Below are positions 44,765 to 53,328 of a DNA stretch of 64,000 nucleotides, in pieces (the stretch's first letter is position 1; each line of letters opens with the position of its first letter). The position numbers were made by a program, and so were the translations under genes. This stretch comes from Alphaproteobacteria bacterium (lineage in GTDB: Bacteria > Pseudomonadota > Alphaproteobacteria > Micavibrionales > Micavibrionaceae), in NCBI GenBank assembly GCA_030424975.1, contig JAUHVY010000001.1:741093-805092 (forward strand). Direction: 5' to 3'. Below the pieces are notes generated by a model. It ran no database searches, had not been told where the DNA came from, and was given only the letters and a program-made list of their open reading frames with translations.

Positions 44765-45301
44765 CTAATCAATATTTTCGTGTTCGTAAACACCCCAAAG
44801 CAAATTTCTTTCGATCCATCCCGAAAAACCACCTGCTTTTATCTCGCACCACCTATCTTCACAGCGGTCAATTTCAACCAAAGATAACGGTTCAAGTTGT
44901 AGCGAAACTATTGATTTTGAATCATTATTTTTAATGGGCTTAGTATACGCATTAACCGCGACAACACCCATTATAAGGGCAGTTCTTTTTCCTGATAAAA
45001 GTGTGTGATAAACCCACCCTTCTTGCTCTTCATGGTCTTTTATTTTGCGCCAATTACCATATTCCAAGACAATTTCCACCGGAAGGTCAGCTTTTTGAAT
45101 CACCCATTTCACCGGATATTTTTGCCCCGGGCCTGTACGCACATTTGTTTCGTCACGCGATAAAGATACAAAGCGCGGCAAAGGCAAACCTGTAACACTA
45201 TATGCATCAGCCTTTTCAGCATACGAAATCCCCACCACCGCAGGCGATGATGAGAGCAAAAAGAAAACAAACAGAAAAGTGCAAAGAAATCTTGCGTTCA
45301 T
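44765..45301 (-). CDS. Secreted SH3-domain protein (DUF1058-like)
   Basis: A 178-aa protein: signal peptide (1-28), then one bacterial SH3 unit with the typical alphaproteobacterial 'RFVSLSRDETNVRTGPGQKYPVKWV' and 'EYGNWRKIKDHEEQEGWVYHTLLSGKRTA', followed by a second, weaker SH3-like unit ('LEPLSLVEIDRCEDRWCEIKAGGFSGWIER'). Such domains bind cell-wall peptides. The N-terminus faces dusA, so the two promoters overlap within about 30 bp. Confidence 0.85.
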   Translation of the reverse strand: MNARFLCTFLFVFFLLSSSPAVVGISYAEKADAYSVTGLPLPRFVSLSRDETNVRTGPGQKYPVKWVIQKADLPVEIVLEYGNWRKIKDHEEQEGWVYHTLLSGKRTALIMGVVAVNAYTKPIKNNDSKSIVSLQLEPLSLVEIDRCEDRWCEIKAGGFSGWIERNLLWGVYEHENID

Positions 45302-45329
45302 ACCCCTATTATATGATAAAAACCGCGTT

Positions 45330-46307
45330 ATGAATCAAGAGAATAAAGCATTACCGTATTTTAGTGTTGCGCCGATGATGGATTGGACTGATCGTCATTG
45401 CCGGTATTTTCATCGATTATTATCACCGCATACCTTGCTTTATACCGAAATGATTACAACGGGCGCCCTCCTTCATGGTGATGCACCGCGCTTCTTACGA
45501 TATGATCAAGCAGAGCACCCTGTTGCCCTCCAGCTTGGCGGCTCCGATCCTCGGGATCTGGCAACTTGCGCAAAGATGGGCGAAGATCACGGATACGATG
45601 AAATTAACCTGAATTGCGGTTGCCCTTCTGATCGTGTACAAAAAGGCAAAATTGGTGCAATCCTCATGGCTGAGCCCGAGCTTGTTGCACAATGCGTTGA
45701 TCAAATGCAAAAACAAGTAAAAATTCCCGTTACCGTGAAATGCCGCATCGGCATTGATGAACAAGATGATTTTGATTTTCTTGATCGGTTCATCTCAACA
45801 ATCAGTAAGAGTGGATGCGATACATTTATTATTCACGCACGCAAAGCGTGGCTTAGTGGCCTTAGCCCGAAAGAAAACCGTACAAAGCCACCAATAAATT
45901 ATGCGCGCGTTCTTGAGATTAAGGAAAAGCACCCATCACTTAATATTTCCGTGAATGGTGACATTAAAACCGTTGAGGCTGTGAAAGGTCATTTACAAAA
46001 TGTCGAAAGCGTTATGATCGGGCGCGAAGCATATCAAAACCCCTATTTGCTCGCACAACTGGAGCATGAAATTTACAAAACAGACTTAGCGGATCGTTAT
46101 AAAATTGCCCGCGCAATGATTCCCTATATTGAAAAACAGCAGAAAGATTTTGATACACCAATCAAATCAATTACGCGCCACATGACGGGTTTATTCCATG
46201 AGCAAAAAGGCGCAAAAAAATGGAGGCAACTTCTTTCGACGCTGCCTCATGAATTGGGTGCAAAACCCACTTTAATAGATGATGTACTTCAACAGATGCA
46301 TCTCTAG
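45330..46307 (+). CDS. dusA: tRNA-dihydrouridine synthase DusA
   Basis: A 325-aa FMN enzyme reducing uridine 20/20a in the tRNA D-loop. ATG 45330 fits the family N-terminus 'FSVAPMMDWTDRHCRYFHR'; the track start at 45279 lies inside the divergent SH3 gene. The proton donor Cys is in 'NLNCGCPSDRVQKGKIGA', with 'TVKCRIGID' and 'IHARKAWLSGLSPKENR' typical of DusA. Convergent with the next gene, only 1 nt between the stops. Confidence 0.95.
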   Translation: MNQENKALPYFSVAPMMDWTDRHCRYFHRLLSPHTLLYTEMITTGALLHGDAPRFLRYDQAEHPVALQLGGSDPRDLATCAKMGEDHGYDEINLNCGCPSDRVQKGKIGAILMAEPELVAQCVDQMQKQVKIPVTVKCRIGIDEQDDFDFLDRFISTISKSGCDTFIIHARKAWLSGLSPKENRTKPPINYARVLEIKEKHPSLNISVNGDIKTVEAVKGHLQNVESVMIGREAYQNPYLLAQLEHEIYKTDLADRYKIARAMIPYIEKQQKDFDTPIKSITRHMTGLFHEQKGAKKWRQLLSTLPHELGAKPTLIDDVLQQMHL

Positions 46308-46308
46308 A

Positions 46309-46935
46309 TTAAACGGAGCCAATAAGCTTATCTTCAATCATTTCAACAAAACCATCCTTTGTGACCTCAAAGTCACAGTCATATAAATAACCGCCACAAA
46401 GAATACGCGTATGAATGGCATAAACACCCATTTCAGATGCATCTTTAACACTTGATCCGATAAATTTACGCAAATGGCGTGTCTTTTCGTACTCGCTATA
46501 ATCCCTAATGAATTCGCTTTGCTGCCCCTCGATGACATAAAAAGGGAACCCCTCATCATTGACCGTAAACATATTAAAGAATTTCAGGTAATCGAAAACA
46601 TTATCAAACGTAATATTAAGTTCCGATTCTTCATTCACCTCATGGATCACATCGGAAGAACCTTTTAGCTGCACATATTCGCCGTGTCCGTATTTCAAGA
46701 AAAAGTAAAACGCAGGCTCTACATTTTCATCAAGATAGCGAATTTGTATTAAGCTTACGTCACCATAAAACGGAAGCGGTTTTATATAAACATCAGCATT
46801 CCCTTGCGTATATGTCACGTCATCAATCGGGCTGACGAAAGCCAGAAAACCTTTTTCATTCTCATACCGTTTCCAACTTTTATCTTCTTTATCAAAAATA
46901 TTTACGAGTTTATCCGTATATAGATCACTAGCCAT
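46309..46935 (-). CDS. Uncharacterised protein at the end of the suf operon
   Basis: A 208-aa soluble, acidic and aromatic-rich protein. No motif recognised; 'HTRILCGGYLYDCDFEV' holds its only two cysteines. It begins 16 nt after sufA on the same strand, so it is probably the last suf-operon gene, but no Fe-S role can be inferred beyond position. Its stop lies 1 nt from that of dusA. Clean reading frame throughout. Confidence 0.65.
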   Translation of the reverse strand: MASDLYTDKLVNIFDKEDKSWKRYENEKGFLAFVSPIDDVTYTQGNADVYIKPLPFYGDVSLIQIRYLDENVEPAFYFFLKYGHGEYVQLKGSSDVIHEVNEESELNITFDNVFDYLKFFNMFTVNDEGFPFYVIEGQQSEFIRDYSEYEKTRHLRKFIGSSVKDASEMGVYAIHTRILCGGYLYDCDFEVTKDGFVEMIEDKLIGSV

Positions 46936-46951
46936 TTATTACTCCTTATAG

Positions 46952-47320
46952 CTACGTATTACTCGGCAAAGCACCACCGACCTGAAAACTTTCACCACAA
47001 CCGCAGCGCGCTATTTCATTTGGGTTTATAAAATCAAAACGAGAATTGCCAAGTTCATCTGTGATGTAATCAATGGTCATACCAAACAGCATCCATGAAT
47101 AAATTTTTGGTATAAAAATCTCTGCGCCGTTTTCGCTGAATAACTCATCCTTTTTCAGATCGTCGCCCTGCTCCACATATTCCATTTTGTAACTATTACC
47201 CGAGCAGCCAGTCGCCTTAATCGTCAAACGAACGCCAAGCGCTCCTTCGGGAGCCTTGCTAAGCAACGCATTGATTTGCACTGCTGCTTTTTCTGTAATT
47301 TTAATGGGTGCATTTGTCAT
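46952..47320 (-). CDS. sufA: A-type Fe-S cluster carrier (SufA/IscA family)
   Basis: A 122-aa protein from ATG 47320; the longer track ORF overlaps sufT and lacks family similarity there. The three cluster-ligating cysteines are C39 ('ATGCSG'), C106 and C108 ('ARCGCGESF'). It accepts clusters from SufBCD and delivers them to apoproteins. It starts 11 nt after sufT. Assigned SufA rather than IscA/ErpA by its operon. Confidence 0.93.
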   Translation of the reverse strand: MTNAPIKITEKAAVQINALLSKAPEGALGVRLTIKATGCSGNSYKMEYVEQGDDLKKDELFSENGAEIFIPKIYSWMLFGMTIDYITDELGNSRFDFINPNEIARCGCGESFQVGGALPSNT

Positions 47321-47331
47321 TTCATTACCCT

Positions 47332-47730
47332 TTACATAAACATATTCAGCTGCATTTTCGCGGTTTCGGCCATCATTGACGGGTTCCATTGCGGCTCCCA
47401 TATAATTTCGACTTCTACACCGCCAACACCTTCCAGTGGCAAAATCGCACCCTGAATCCAGCCTGGCATTTCTTGTGCCACAGGGCATGCAGGTGAGGTC
47501 AAAGACATATTAACTTTCACATCTGATACACCATTTTCCTCAGGCAATATTGTAACTTTATAAATCAAGCCAAGCTCGTACACATTAACAGGAATTTCAG
47601 GGTCATAAATTTCCTTTAAAACCTTTTCAATTTCCGGCCAAAGCGCATGATCACGCGGCACATCCACATGCGGAGGCTGCGTTAAATGGTCATAATTTTC
47701 TTCTACTGTTTCGGGCTTGTTTTCTGACAT
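47332..47730 (-). CDS. sufT: SUF-associated DUF59/MIP18-like protein SufT
   Basis: A 132-aa protein with the DUF59 core 'VLKEIYDPEIPVNVYELGLIYKV', 'VNMSLTSPACPVAQEMPGWI' (conserved Cys) and 'VEIIWEPQWNPSMMAETAKMQL'. SufT proteins aid Fe-S maturation under high demand. The order here is sufS, a 192-aa gene, sufT, sufA; the gap to the upstream 192-aa gene is 7 nt. The N-terminal 35 residues are a variable extension. Confidence 0.93.
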   Translation of the reverse strand: MSENKPETVEENYDHLTQPPHVDVPRDHALWPEIEKVLKEIYDPEIPVNVYELGLIYKVTILPEENGVSDVKVNMSLTSPACPVAQEMPGWIQGAILPLEGVGGVEVEIIWEPQWNPSMMAETAKMQLNMFM

Positions 47731-47737
47731 ATTTTTA

Positions 47738-48316
47738 CTATTTCATACATGAACTCATTACTGATGCAGACAATACAACAGTCTCTTGATCTGGTCCTGT
47801 TTTTCCTAACGGCTTACTATTTTCAAAAAGTGCGCTAAAACCTTGCTTTTTAAAATTTGGTTTTTCTTTAAAATCAACAGCAGAAAGAGCCGCAAATTTA
47901 ACTTTTTTAGAAAAACACTCACAGTCCAACCGTGCCTTAGACCCTCCGCTATTTTCTAACAATCCATTAATGTGATTGCATGTTTTATTATTAATCTTAT
48001 TGTAGCTCACATCTGCGCACATTTGGAAGAAACTCTCCATTGTGTTCCCGCTTTTAATGATCGCTTCCTCTTCTTTAAGGCCGTCATTTATACAAGAGCA
48101 AAAATTCTTCGGCGTCGGAATTTTATAATATTTGGTAGACATTGAAGCAGGCATACAATACTCGTCAACAACGGTCGTAGCAACATAATCAGAAGAATCC
48201 TTAGCCATAGCCTCTTCTATAAAAAAAACAGACTTATTATATTCTGTAACGACCAAAAAAATAGAAACTGTTGCAAATGCAAAAGCCCCTAAAAATAAAA
48301 TTCTAATTACCCCCAC
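47738..48316 (-). CDS. Exported or membrane-anchored Cys-rich protein in the suf operon
   Basis: A 192-aa protein with an N-terminal hydrophobic helix (about 4-24; signal peptide or anchor) and eight cysteines in the extracytoplasmic part: 'EYCMPAS', 'FCSCIND', 'QMCADVS', 'KTCNHI', 'DCECFSK' and 'SSCMK'. The even number and CxC pairs suggest disulfides. No family recognised. It sits 33 nt after sufS and 7 nt before sufT, so it is co-transcribed with cytoplasmic Fe-S factors though probably located outside the cytoplasm. Confidence 0.65.
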   Translation of the reverse strand: MGVIRILFLGAFAFATVSIFLVVTEYNKSVFFIEEAMAKDSSDYVATTVVDEYCMPASMSTKYYKIPTPKNFCSCINDGLKEEEAIIKSGNTMESFFQMCADVSYNKINNKTCNHINGLLENSGGSKARLDCECFSKKVKFAALSAVDFKEKPNFKKQGFSALFENSKPLGKTGPDQETVVLSASVMSSCMK

Positions 48317-48349
48317 AAAGTATCTCCCGTAATAATAATGACAAGCTAC

Positions 48350-49588
48350 TTACCCGATAAACAATTGCTGCACTTTTTTCAAGCCATGAACCAAGGAATC
48401 TACATCATCTTGATTGTTATACATACCAAGAGACGCACGTGCGGTTGCATCTATCCCCATTGATTCCATTAACGGCATTGCACAATGATGCCCGCATCGC
48501 ACTGCCACACCACATTGATCGAGGATCATACCGATATCACTCGGATGTGCGCCTTCCATTGTGAAACTAAAAATGCCAGCTTTTTGAGAGATATCTTTTG
48601 GCCCATAAAGTGTAAGGCCGTCAATTTCACCCAACACTTTTTGTGCATAGGTCGCAAGTTCAGTTTCATACGCCGAAATTTTATCCATGCCGATTGCTGA
48701 TAAATAATCGATCGCCGCACCAAGGCCGATAACCTCAACGATAGCAGGCGTTCCCGCTTCGAATTTAAACGGCGCTTCTCGGTATGTAATACCTGATTTA
48801 AAACTAACGCGCTCTATCATATCGCCGCCGCCCTGATATGGCGGCATTGCATCAAGCAAATCATACTTTCCGTATAAAACACCTATGCCGCTCGGCGCGT
48901 ATAATTTATGCCCAGTAAAAACATAGAAATCGGCATCAATATCAACAACATTTACACGGCGGTGAACTACGCCTTGCGATCCATCGACAAGTATTTTGAT
49001 ATCCGCATTATATGCACGGGCCGTTTGAACAATTTCAGTAATCGAATTTATCGTGCCGAGCGCATTTGAAATCTCGACCACACCGATCAGCTTCGTTTTA
49101 TCAGAAAGCATTGCCTTAAATGCATCGAGGTCAAGTATTCCATCAGATGTAACAGGCACAACCTTTACCGTTATACCAAACTGATCCTCCAGAATTTTCC
49201 ACGGCACGATATTAGCATGATGCTCCATCTCCGTGATGATCACTTCATCACCGTGTGAAAGGTTCTCACGCCCCCAGCACTGCGCGACAAGGTTTATACC
49301 CTCGGTAGAGTTACGCGTAAAAACAATGTTTTTATCTGACGGCGCACCAATAAATTGCGCCACCTTTTTACGAACATCTTCAAAGCTCTGTGTCAGGTTT
49401 TGTGAAATTTCATACAAACCACGATGGATATTTGAATATCCACCACGAAGCACCGCATCCATTGCATCAATCACCGCCGATGGTTTTTGGGCGCTTGCAC
49501 CACTATCCAGGAACGCAAGAGGCTGGCCGCTCATCGTTTTTGACAGAGCAGGAAAATCATTTCGCCATGGTGATTGAATATTTACCAT
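48350..49588 (-). CDS. sufS: Cysteine desulfurase SufS
   Basis: A 412-aa PLP enzyme that removes sulfur from cysteine for SufBCD. PLP-binding K228 ('FTGHKLYAPSG'), 'TRNSTEGINLVAQ', 'ITEMEHHANIVPW' and the persulfide Cys in 'VRCGHHCAMPL' (about 365) identify the group II SufS type. Start codon overlaps the sufD stop (TAATG). No sufE or sufU gene is visible in the window, so the sulfur acceptor may be SufB directly or a partner elsewhere. Confidence 0.96.
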   Translation of the reverse strand: MVNIQSPWRNDFPALSKTMSGQPLAFLDSGASAQKPSAVIDAMDAVLRGGYSNIHRGLYEISQNLTQSFEDVRKKVAQFIGAPSDKNIVFTRNSTEGINLVAQCWGRENLSHGDEVIITEMEHHANIVPWKILEDQFGITVKVVPVTSDGILDLDAFKAMLSDKTKLIGVVEISNALGTINSITEIVQTARAYNADIKILVDGSQGVVHRRVNVVDIDADFYVFTGHKLYAPSGIGVLYGKYDLLDAMPPYQGGGDMIERVSFKSGITYREAPFKFEAGTPAIVEVIGLGAAIDYLSAIGMDKISAYETELATYAQKVLGEIDGLTLYGPKDISQKAGIFSFTMEGAHPSDIGMILDQCGVAVRCGHHCAMPLMESMGIDATARASLGMYNNQDDVDSLVHGLKKVQQLFIG

Positions 49589-50541
49589 TATAGATGCGCC
49601 TTAAGCCATTCTGCAGTCTTTTCCTTCACAGATTCACACATCGTATCATCGGCGATTTTATCAACAACCTCATCTACGAATGCCTGCATCAGCAACATCT
49701 TCGCCTGTGCCACACTCAATCCACGTGAGCGCAGATAGAATAAAGGCTCCTCGTCCAATGCGCCTGTTGTCGTTCCATGTGAACATTTAACATCATCGGC
49801 ATAGATCTCAAGCTCGGGCTTTGTGTCCATCTCTGCCTTTGGCGAGAGAAGGATAGTATTTGCAAGTTGATAACCGTCGGTTTTTTGCGCAGCCTGATGC
49901 ACATGCACTTTCCCTTGAAACACACCGCGCGCAGCATCATCCAGAATGGTGCGATAGAATTGGTTAGACACACAGTGCGGAGCGGCATGCTCCATCACGA
50001 TGGTCGTATCACCATGTTGCGCCCCCTTCAGAAGGTTTACCCCATTCAAAGAACAATCAATACCCGAACCGTTCAAAACGGCATGCATGTCATGACGCGT
50101 CATCTTGCCGCCAAGATTAATGCTAAAGCTGTTCAGGTATGAATCACGCTCCATTGTGATGTGCACCATATTTGTTTGCACACCTTCCAAGCTATCTTCC
50201 TGAATGCGAATATGGTTTAGACGCGCATTTGCACCAAGCACAATCTCCGTACCCATATTTTTCCAATATGCGCCCTGCCCGTCATGGCGTTCAATGACTG
50301 TGGCTTGCGCCCCGTCCTCAAGAATAATTTTCAGGCGATACTGATGATGCACTCCATCAACACCTGTCCACAAAATATCCTCAACTTGTTCACTGATTTG
50401 TCCACGGGTTTTGTGGATAACAATTTCCTTCACGTCCTCAGGCTCGGCAGACGCCAAATCACCAAGGGCACGAGGCAAGTTTGTATATTTCCACTCCTCT
50501 ACCTTTGGGGTCGGCAGTTCGGCGGTATTTAATTCTCTCAT
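49588..50541 (-). CDS. sufD: Fe-S cluster assembly protein SufD
   Basis: A 317-aa beta-helix scaffold subunit, shorter than E. coli SufD (423 aa) because the N-terminal helical region is reduced. 'EEWKYTNLPRAL', 'NHIRIQEDSL', 'DNVKCSHG'-like 'DDVKCSHGTTTGALDEEPLFYLRSRGLS' and the C-terminal 'MLLMQAFVDEVVDKI' are conserved. It overlaps sufC upstream and sufS downstream by one base each (TAATG twice), so the three are coupled. Confidence 0.94.
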   Translation of the reverse strand: MRELNTAELPTPKVEEWKYTNLPRALGDLASAEPEDVKEIVIHKTRGQISEQVEDILWTGVDGVHHQYRLKIILEDGAQATVIERHDGQGAYWKNMGTEIVLGANARLNHIRIQEDSLEGVQTNMVHITMERDSYLNSFSINLGGKMTRHDMHAVLNGSGIDCSLNGVNLLKGAQHGDTTIVMEHAAPHCVSNQFYRTILDDAARGVFQGKVHVHQAAQKTDGYQLANTILLSPKAEMDTKPELEIYADDVKCSHGTTTGALDEEPLFYLRSRGLSVAQAKMLLMQAFVDEVVDKIADDTMCESVKEKTAEWLKAHL

Positions 50542-51305
50542 TACGCGGCGTCCTCCAAAAATTCTGCATAGCCTTTTTCTTCCAGCTCAAGCGCAAGCTC
50601 AGGGCCACCAGTTTTCACAATACGGCCACGCGCCATCACATGCACAACATCAGGTTTGATGTAATCAAGCAGACGCTGGTAATGCGTAATCACAAGGAAA
50701 GAGCGGTTTTCATCACGTAACGCATTCACACCATCCGCAACGACCTTCAATGCGTCAATATCCAGACCGGAATCCGTTTCATCAAGAACACAGAATTTCG
50801 GCTCTAACATCGCCATTTGCAGCACTTCGTTACGTTTTTTCTCACCACCTGAGAAGCCGACATTGACCGCACGTTTAATCATTTCATCTGAGATACCAAG
50901 CTCCTTGGTCTTTGCCTTAATCAGCTTCAACATACCAAGGGCGTCAAGCTCTTCTTGGCCGCGTTGTTTACGGATTGAATTGATGGATGTCTTTAAAAAC
51001 GTGCTCATATTCACACCCGGAATTTCCACAGGGTATTGGAAAGCAAGGAATAAGCCAGCGGCTGCGCGCTCTTCCGGCTCCATATCAAGCAAATCATCAC
51101 CGTCCAATGTCGCAGAACCACCTGTAACCTCGTAATCATCACGACCGGCCAGAACATATGATAATGTCGACTTGCCCGAACCGTTCGGCCCCATAATGGC
51201 ATGCACTTCACCTGGCTTAATCGATAGTGACAGGCCCTTTAGAATTTCTTTTTCCTCACCTTCATCTGTTTCAACAGATGCGCGTAAATCTTTAATCTCA
51301 ATCAT
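50541..51305 (-). CDS. sufC: Fe-S cluster assembly ATPase SufC
   Basis: A 254-aa ABC-type ATPase that drives conformational change in SufBD. Walker A GPNGSGKST (38-46 region), 'GFSGGEKKRNEVLQMAML' signature, Walker B 'FCVLDETDSGLDIDA' and the His switch 'VITHYQRLL' are all present. It heads the second half of the split suf locus; sufB lies 2 kb upstream beyond an opposing gene, so a separate promoter for sufC is needed. I found none with good spacing in the 79-nt gap. Confidence 0.96.
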   Translation of the reverse strand: MIEIKDLRASVETDEGEEKEILKGLSLSIKPGEVHAIMGPNGSGKSTLSYVLAGRDDYEVTGGSATLDGDDLLDMEPEERAAAGLFLAFQYPVEIPGVNMSTFLKTSINSIRKQRGQEELDALGMLKLIKAKTKELGISDEMIKRAVNVGFSGGEKKRNEVLQMAMLEPKFCVLDETDSGLDIDALKVVADGVNALRDENRSFLVITHYQRLLDYIKPDVVHVMARGRIVKTGGPELALELEEKGYAEFLEDAA

Positions 51306-51384
51306 TTCTTCTCATTTTCCTCATTTTAGCGTAGGTTATGTCCTAATTTTTTCAAACGGGCAACATCCGGATTATTGATACATC

Positions 51385-52161
51385 ATGAACCTTTTATCGC
51401 GTGCAACCCGCTATTTAAATCATTTATTTAACAAGATTTGCCTTGTTCCTCCGATATTTCCGTTTTTACTATTTGGCACGTTTTTTGTTTTGCCCGTTCC
51501 ATTCCATTATCTTTTTCAATCACCACAGATTTATACAAATCACGTTTTCGCCGCCGAGGCCTTTAGCATACCAATCATCAATAACATTCTGCTCGCTATC
51601 CATATTGCGGCGGCTGTTCCGGCTATATTAACGGGTCCGTTCCTGTTTATTGCACCGTTCCGCAAAGCCTATCCGCGTATCCATATTTTATGCGGTCAGA
51701 TATATATTGCCGGCTGCCTCATCAGCGCCCTTACCGTTTTACCACTCGCGATTGTAAATAATCCCGGTACACCCGCGGCGTATGGTTTTACGCCCATGGC
51801 CACCTTGTGGTTTACGTTTTCATATCTGGCCTATACATCCGCAATTCGCAAAAATTACGTTGCACATCGCCGCTGGATATTCCGAAGCTATGCCATGACC
51901 TATGCCTTTGTTCATGTCAACATGACATGGAAGCTGATCCTGCCGTTCGAATATATGAGCCATGATGCCATCAAAGTAATGCAAAGTATGGTCAGTTGGA
52001 TGTTCAATTTATTTCTCATCGAACTATACCTAGAGGCCACATCATTTAACGGGCGTTTCCTCGGCATAGGTAAATGGATCAAAAACTCGCTTCGTTTATC
52101 GCGTGATGATCGTATGTATCTCAGTCCTAAGCGTCCTCCTGCTCGTTTAAAAAAATCATAG
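51385..52161 (+). CDS. DUF2306-like membrane protein, opposing the suf genes
   Basis: A 258-aa membrane protein with about seven helices. 'AIHIAAAVPAILTGPFLFI', 'HILCGQIYIAGCLISAL', 'YTSAIRKNYVAHRRWIFRSYAMT' match the DUF2306 pattern, with histidines at helix ends (H in 'AIHI', 'HRRW') that could hold heme or metal. Function unknown. It is read against the surrounding suf genes and splits the locus, which suggests an insertion. Its stop is 4 nt from the neighbouring minus-strand gene. Confidence 0.75.
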   Translation: MNLLSRATRYLNHLFNKICLVPPIFPFLLFGTFFVLPVPFHYLFQSPQIYTNHVFAAEAFSIPIINNILLAIHIAAAVPAILTGPFLFIAPFRKAYPRIHILCGQIYIAGCLISALTVLPLAIVNNPGTPAAYGFTPMATLWFTFSYLAYTSAIRKNYVAHRRWIFRSYAMTYAFVHVNMTWKLILPFEYMSHDAIKVMQSMVSWMFNLFLIELYLEATSFNGRFLGIGKWIKNSLRLSRDDRMYLSPKRPPARLKKS

Positions 52162-52164
52162 TCA

Positions 52165-52440
52165 TTATGGTTTTAAATCCAATAATTCGTTGTCGCTTTG
52201 CTCACCGCTAATAAAGTCAGGCAAGGGCTTTGCTTCACCTGCGGATTGCGGCTTAACATGCTGCTCGCCGGATAAAAACTGCGGGTTGTTGTAAATTTTC
52301 ACGCCGATCACAACAAACAGCATACCAACAAAGGTCAAAACAACCGTCATAAACGCAATATAGGCATAGTGAAATACACGCTCCATACCGTATGTGCGCT
52401 CTTCTGAAACATTCATCATCTTTGCGATCATATTGATCAT
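52165..52440 (-). CDS. Small single-helix membrane protein
   Basis: A 91-aa protein: a short cytoplasmic head with 'EERTYGMERVF', one strong membrane helix (about 27-52, 'AYIAFMTVVLTFVGMLFVVIG'), and a polar tail with the repeated element 'SGEQ' ('LSGEQHVKP', 'ISGEQSDNE'). No family recognised. Its ATG overlaps the stop of the NIF3-like gene by 4 nt, so it belongs to the sufB transcription unit and ends it. Confidence 0.6.
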   Translation of the reverse strand: MINMIAKMMNVSEERTYGMERVFHYAYIAFMTVVLTFVGMLFVVIGVKIYNNPQFLSGEQHVKPQSAGEAKPLPDFISGEQSDNELLDLKP

Positions 52441-52790
52441 TTCACATCACTTCGTGTTTCGCGTGTTTCTGTTACATATATAGCAGGCTCTTCCCACGGA
52501 TGGGCGGGAATCAAAACCTCGTTTAATATTTTATGCAGGGCGCGCTCATCCTTCAGGATTGAAAACTCCAATCGGCTTTCGGCACAACGCTCACGCGATC
52601 CGACCTGCCCCAATGTCGGGTTCGCACCGTTAATCGGGGTGAATTGCCCCGTACCGGGTTGTGAAAACCACAAGACATCCTTGTAATTCCCATAGGTCAG
52701 CAAACCACAATCACAGACCGCGGTAATCACGGACTCCAGATAATCTTCCGGTACAAATGTAACAATGCGATAACATTCCAGCATCCGCAT
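52437..52790 (-). CDS. NIF3/YqfO-insert-like (CutA-fold) small protein
   Basis: A 117-aa stand-alone version of the CutA-like insert domain found in some NIF3/YqfO proteins: 'YRIVTFVPEDYLESVITAVCDCGLLTYGNYKDVLW', 'GTGQFTPINGANPTLGQVG', 'ESRLEFSIL' and 'IPAHPWEEPAIYV' are the hallmark strings. The domain forms trimers and may bind metals or ligands; its role is not settled. It is 5 nt after the PCD-like gene and overlaps the following 91-aa gene. Confidence 0.85.
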   Translation of the reverse strand: MRMLECYRIVTFVPEDYLESVITAVCDCGLLTYGNYKDVLWFSQPGTGQFTPINGANPTLGQVGSRERCAESRLEFSILKDERALHKILNEVLIPAHPWEEPAIYVTETRETRSDVK

Positions 52791-52795
52791 GGCGT

Positions 52796-53098
52796 TTATC
52801 CCTTTACCTCGTTTTGCAAAACACGCTCTACTGCCTTTGCAAATTCAATATCTTTTTCCGTTACCGTGTTGCCCGCATCATGTGTGGTTAAATGCAATGT
52901 CACACGGTTATACATATTTTCAATTTTCGCATGATGGTTCATTTTTTCCGATATCATCGCCACCTGCGTTAAAAACCCGAACGCCTCGGTGAAGTTTTTG
53001 AACTTGAATTCACCGATGAGAGCGTCTTCACCCACCGACCAATTTTCATGGTCTGTGGTGAAGGTTTGTATGTCTTTTAGTTCTAATGACTTATTCAT
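52796..53098 (-). CDS. Pterin-4a-carbinolamine dehydratase family protein
   Basis: A 100-aa protein with the PCD/DCoH fold: 'FKNFTEAFGFLTQVAMISEKMNHHAKIENMYNRVTLHLTTHDAGNTVTEKDIEFAKAV'. The histidine pair in 'NHHAKIEN' and the His of 'TTHDAG' correspond to the active site; the motif usually reads EKxxHHP, and here HHA. No aromatic-amino-acid hydroxylase lies nearby, so a role in pterin recycling is not indicated by context. It overlaps the upstream 77-aa gene by 4 nt. Confidence 0.88.
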   Translation of the reverse strand: MNKSLELKDIQTFTTDHENWSVGEDALIGEFKFKNFTEAFGFLTQVAMISEKMNHHAKIENMYNRVTLHLTTHDAGNTVTEKDIEFAKAVERVLQNEVKG

Positions 53099-53328
53099 TG
53101 ATTTCCTTGCCAGTTTTTTTTAAAAAACTCAAAAATCAATATATATAATCCATAAATACTTCTGATTATTGTATAAATCCAAAACAATAAATAATGTGGC
53201 GTTACAAAAATTTCTGACCAATGATCGGTTACCCTGTCATCTGTTACTTCCAGGTTATAACGTATGATAAAGGGACTAATAATAGCCGTCATAATGCAAA
53301 AAAATGTCCACGCATTAAATTTATTCAT
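53095..53328 (-). CDS. Small two-helix membrane protein after sufB
   Basis: A 77-aa protein with two hydrophobic helices (about 5-22 and 48-69) joined by a polar segment ('[22 protein letters not shown]'). No family recognised. Both ends overlap neighbours by 4 nt (sufB stop and PCD start), a strong sign that it is translated. More AT-rich than its neighbours by eye. Confidence 0.6.
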   Translation of the reverse strand: MNKFNAWTFFCIMTAIISPFIIRYNLEVTDDRVTDHWSEIFVTPHYLLFWIYTIIRSIYGLYILIFEFFKKNWQGNQ

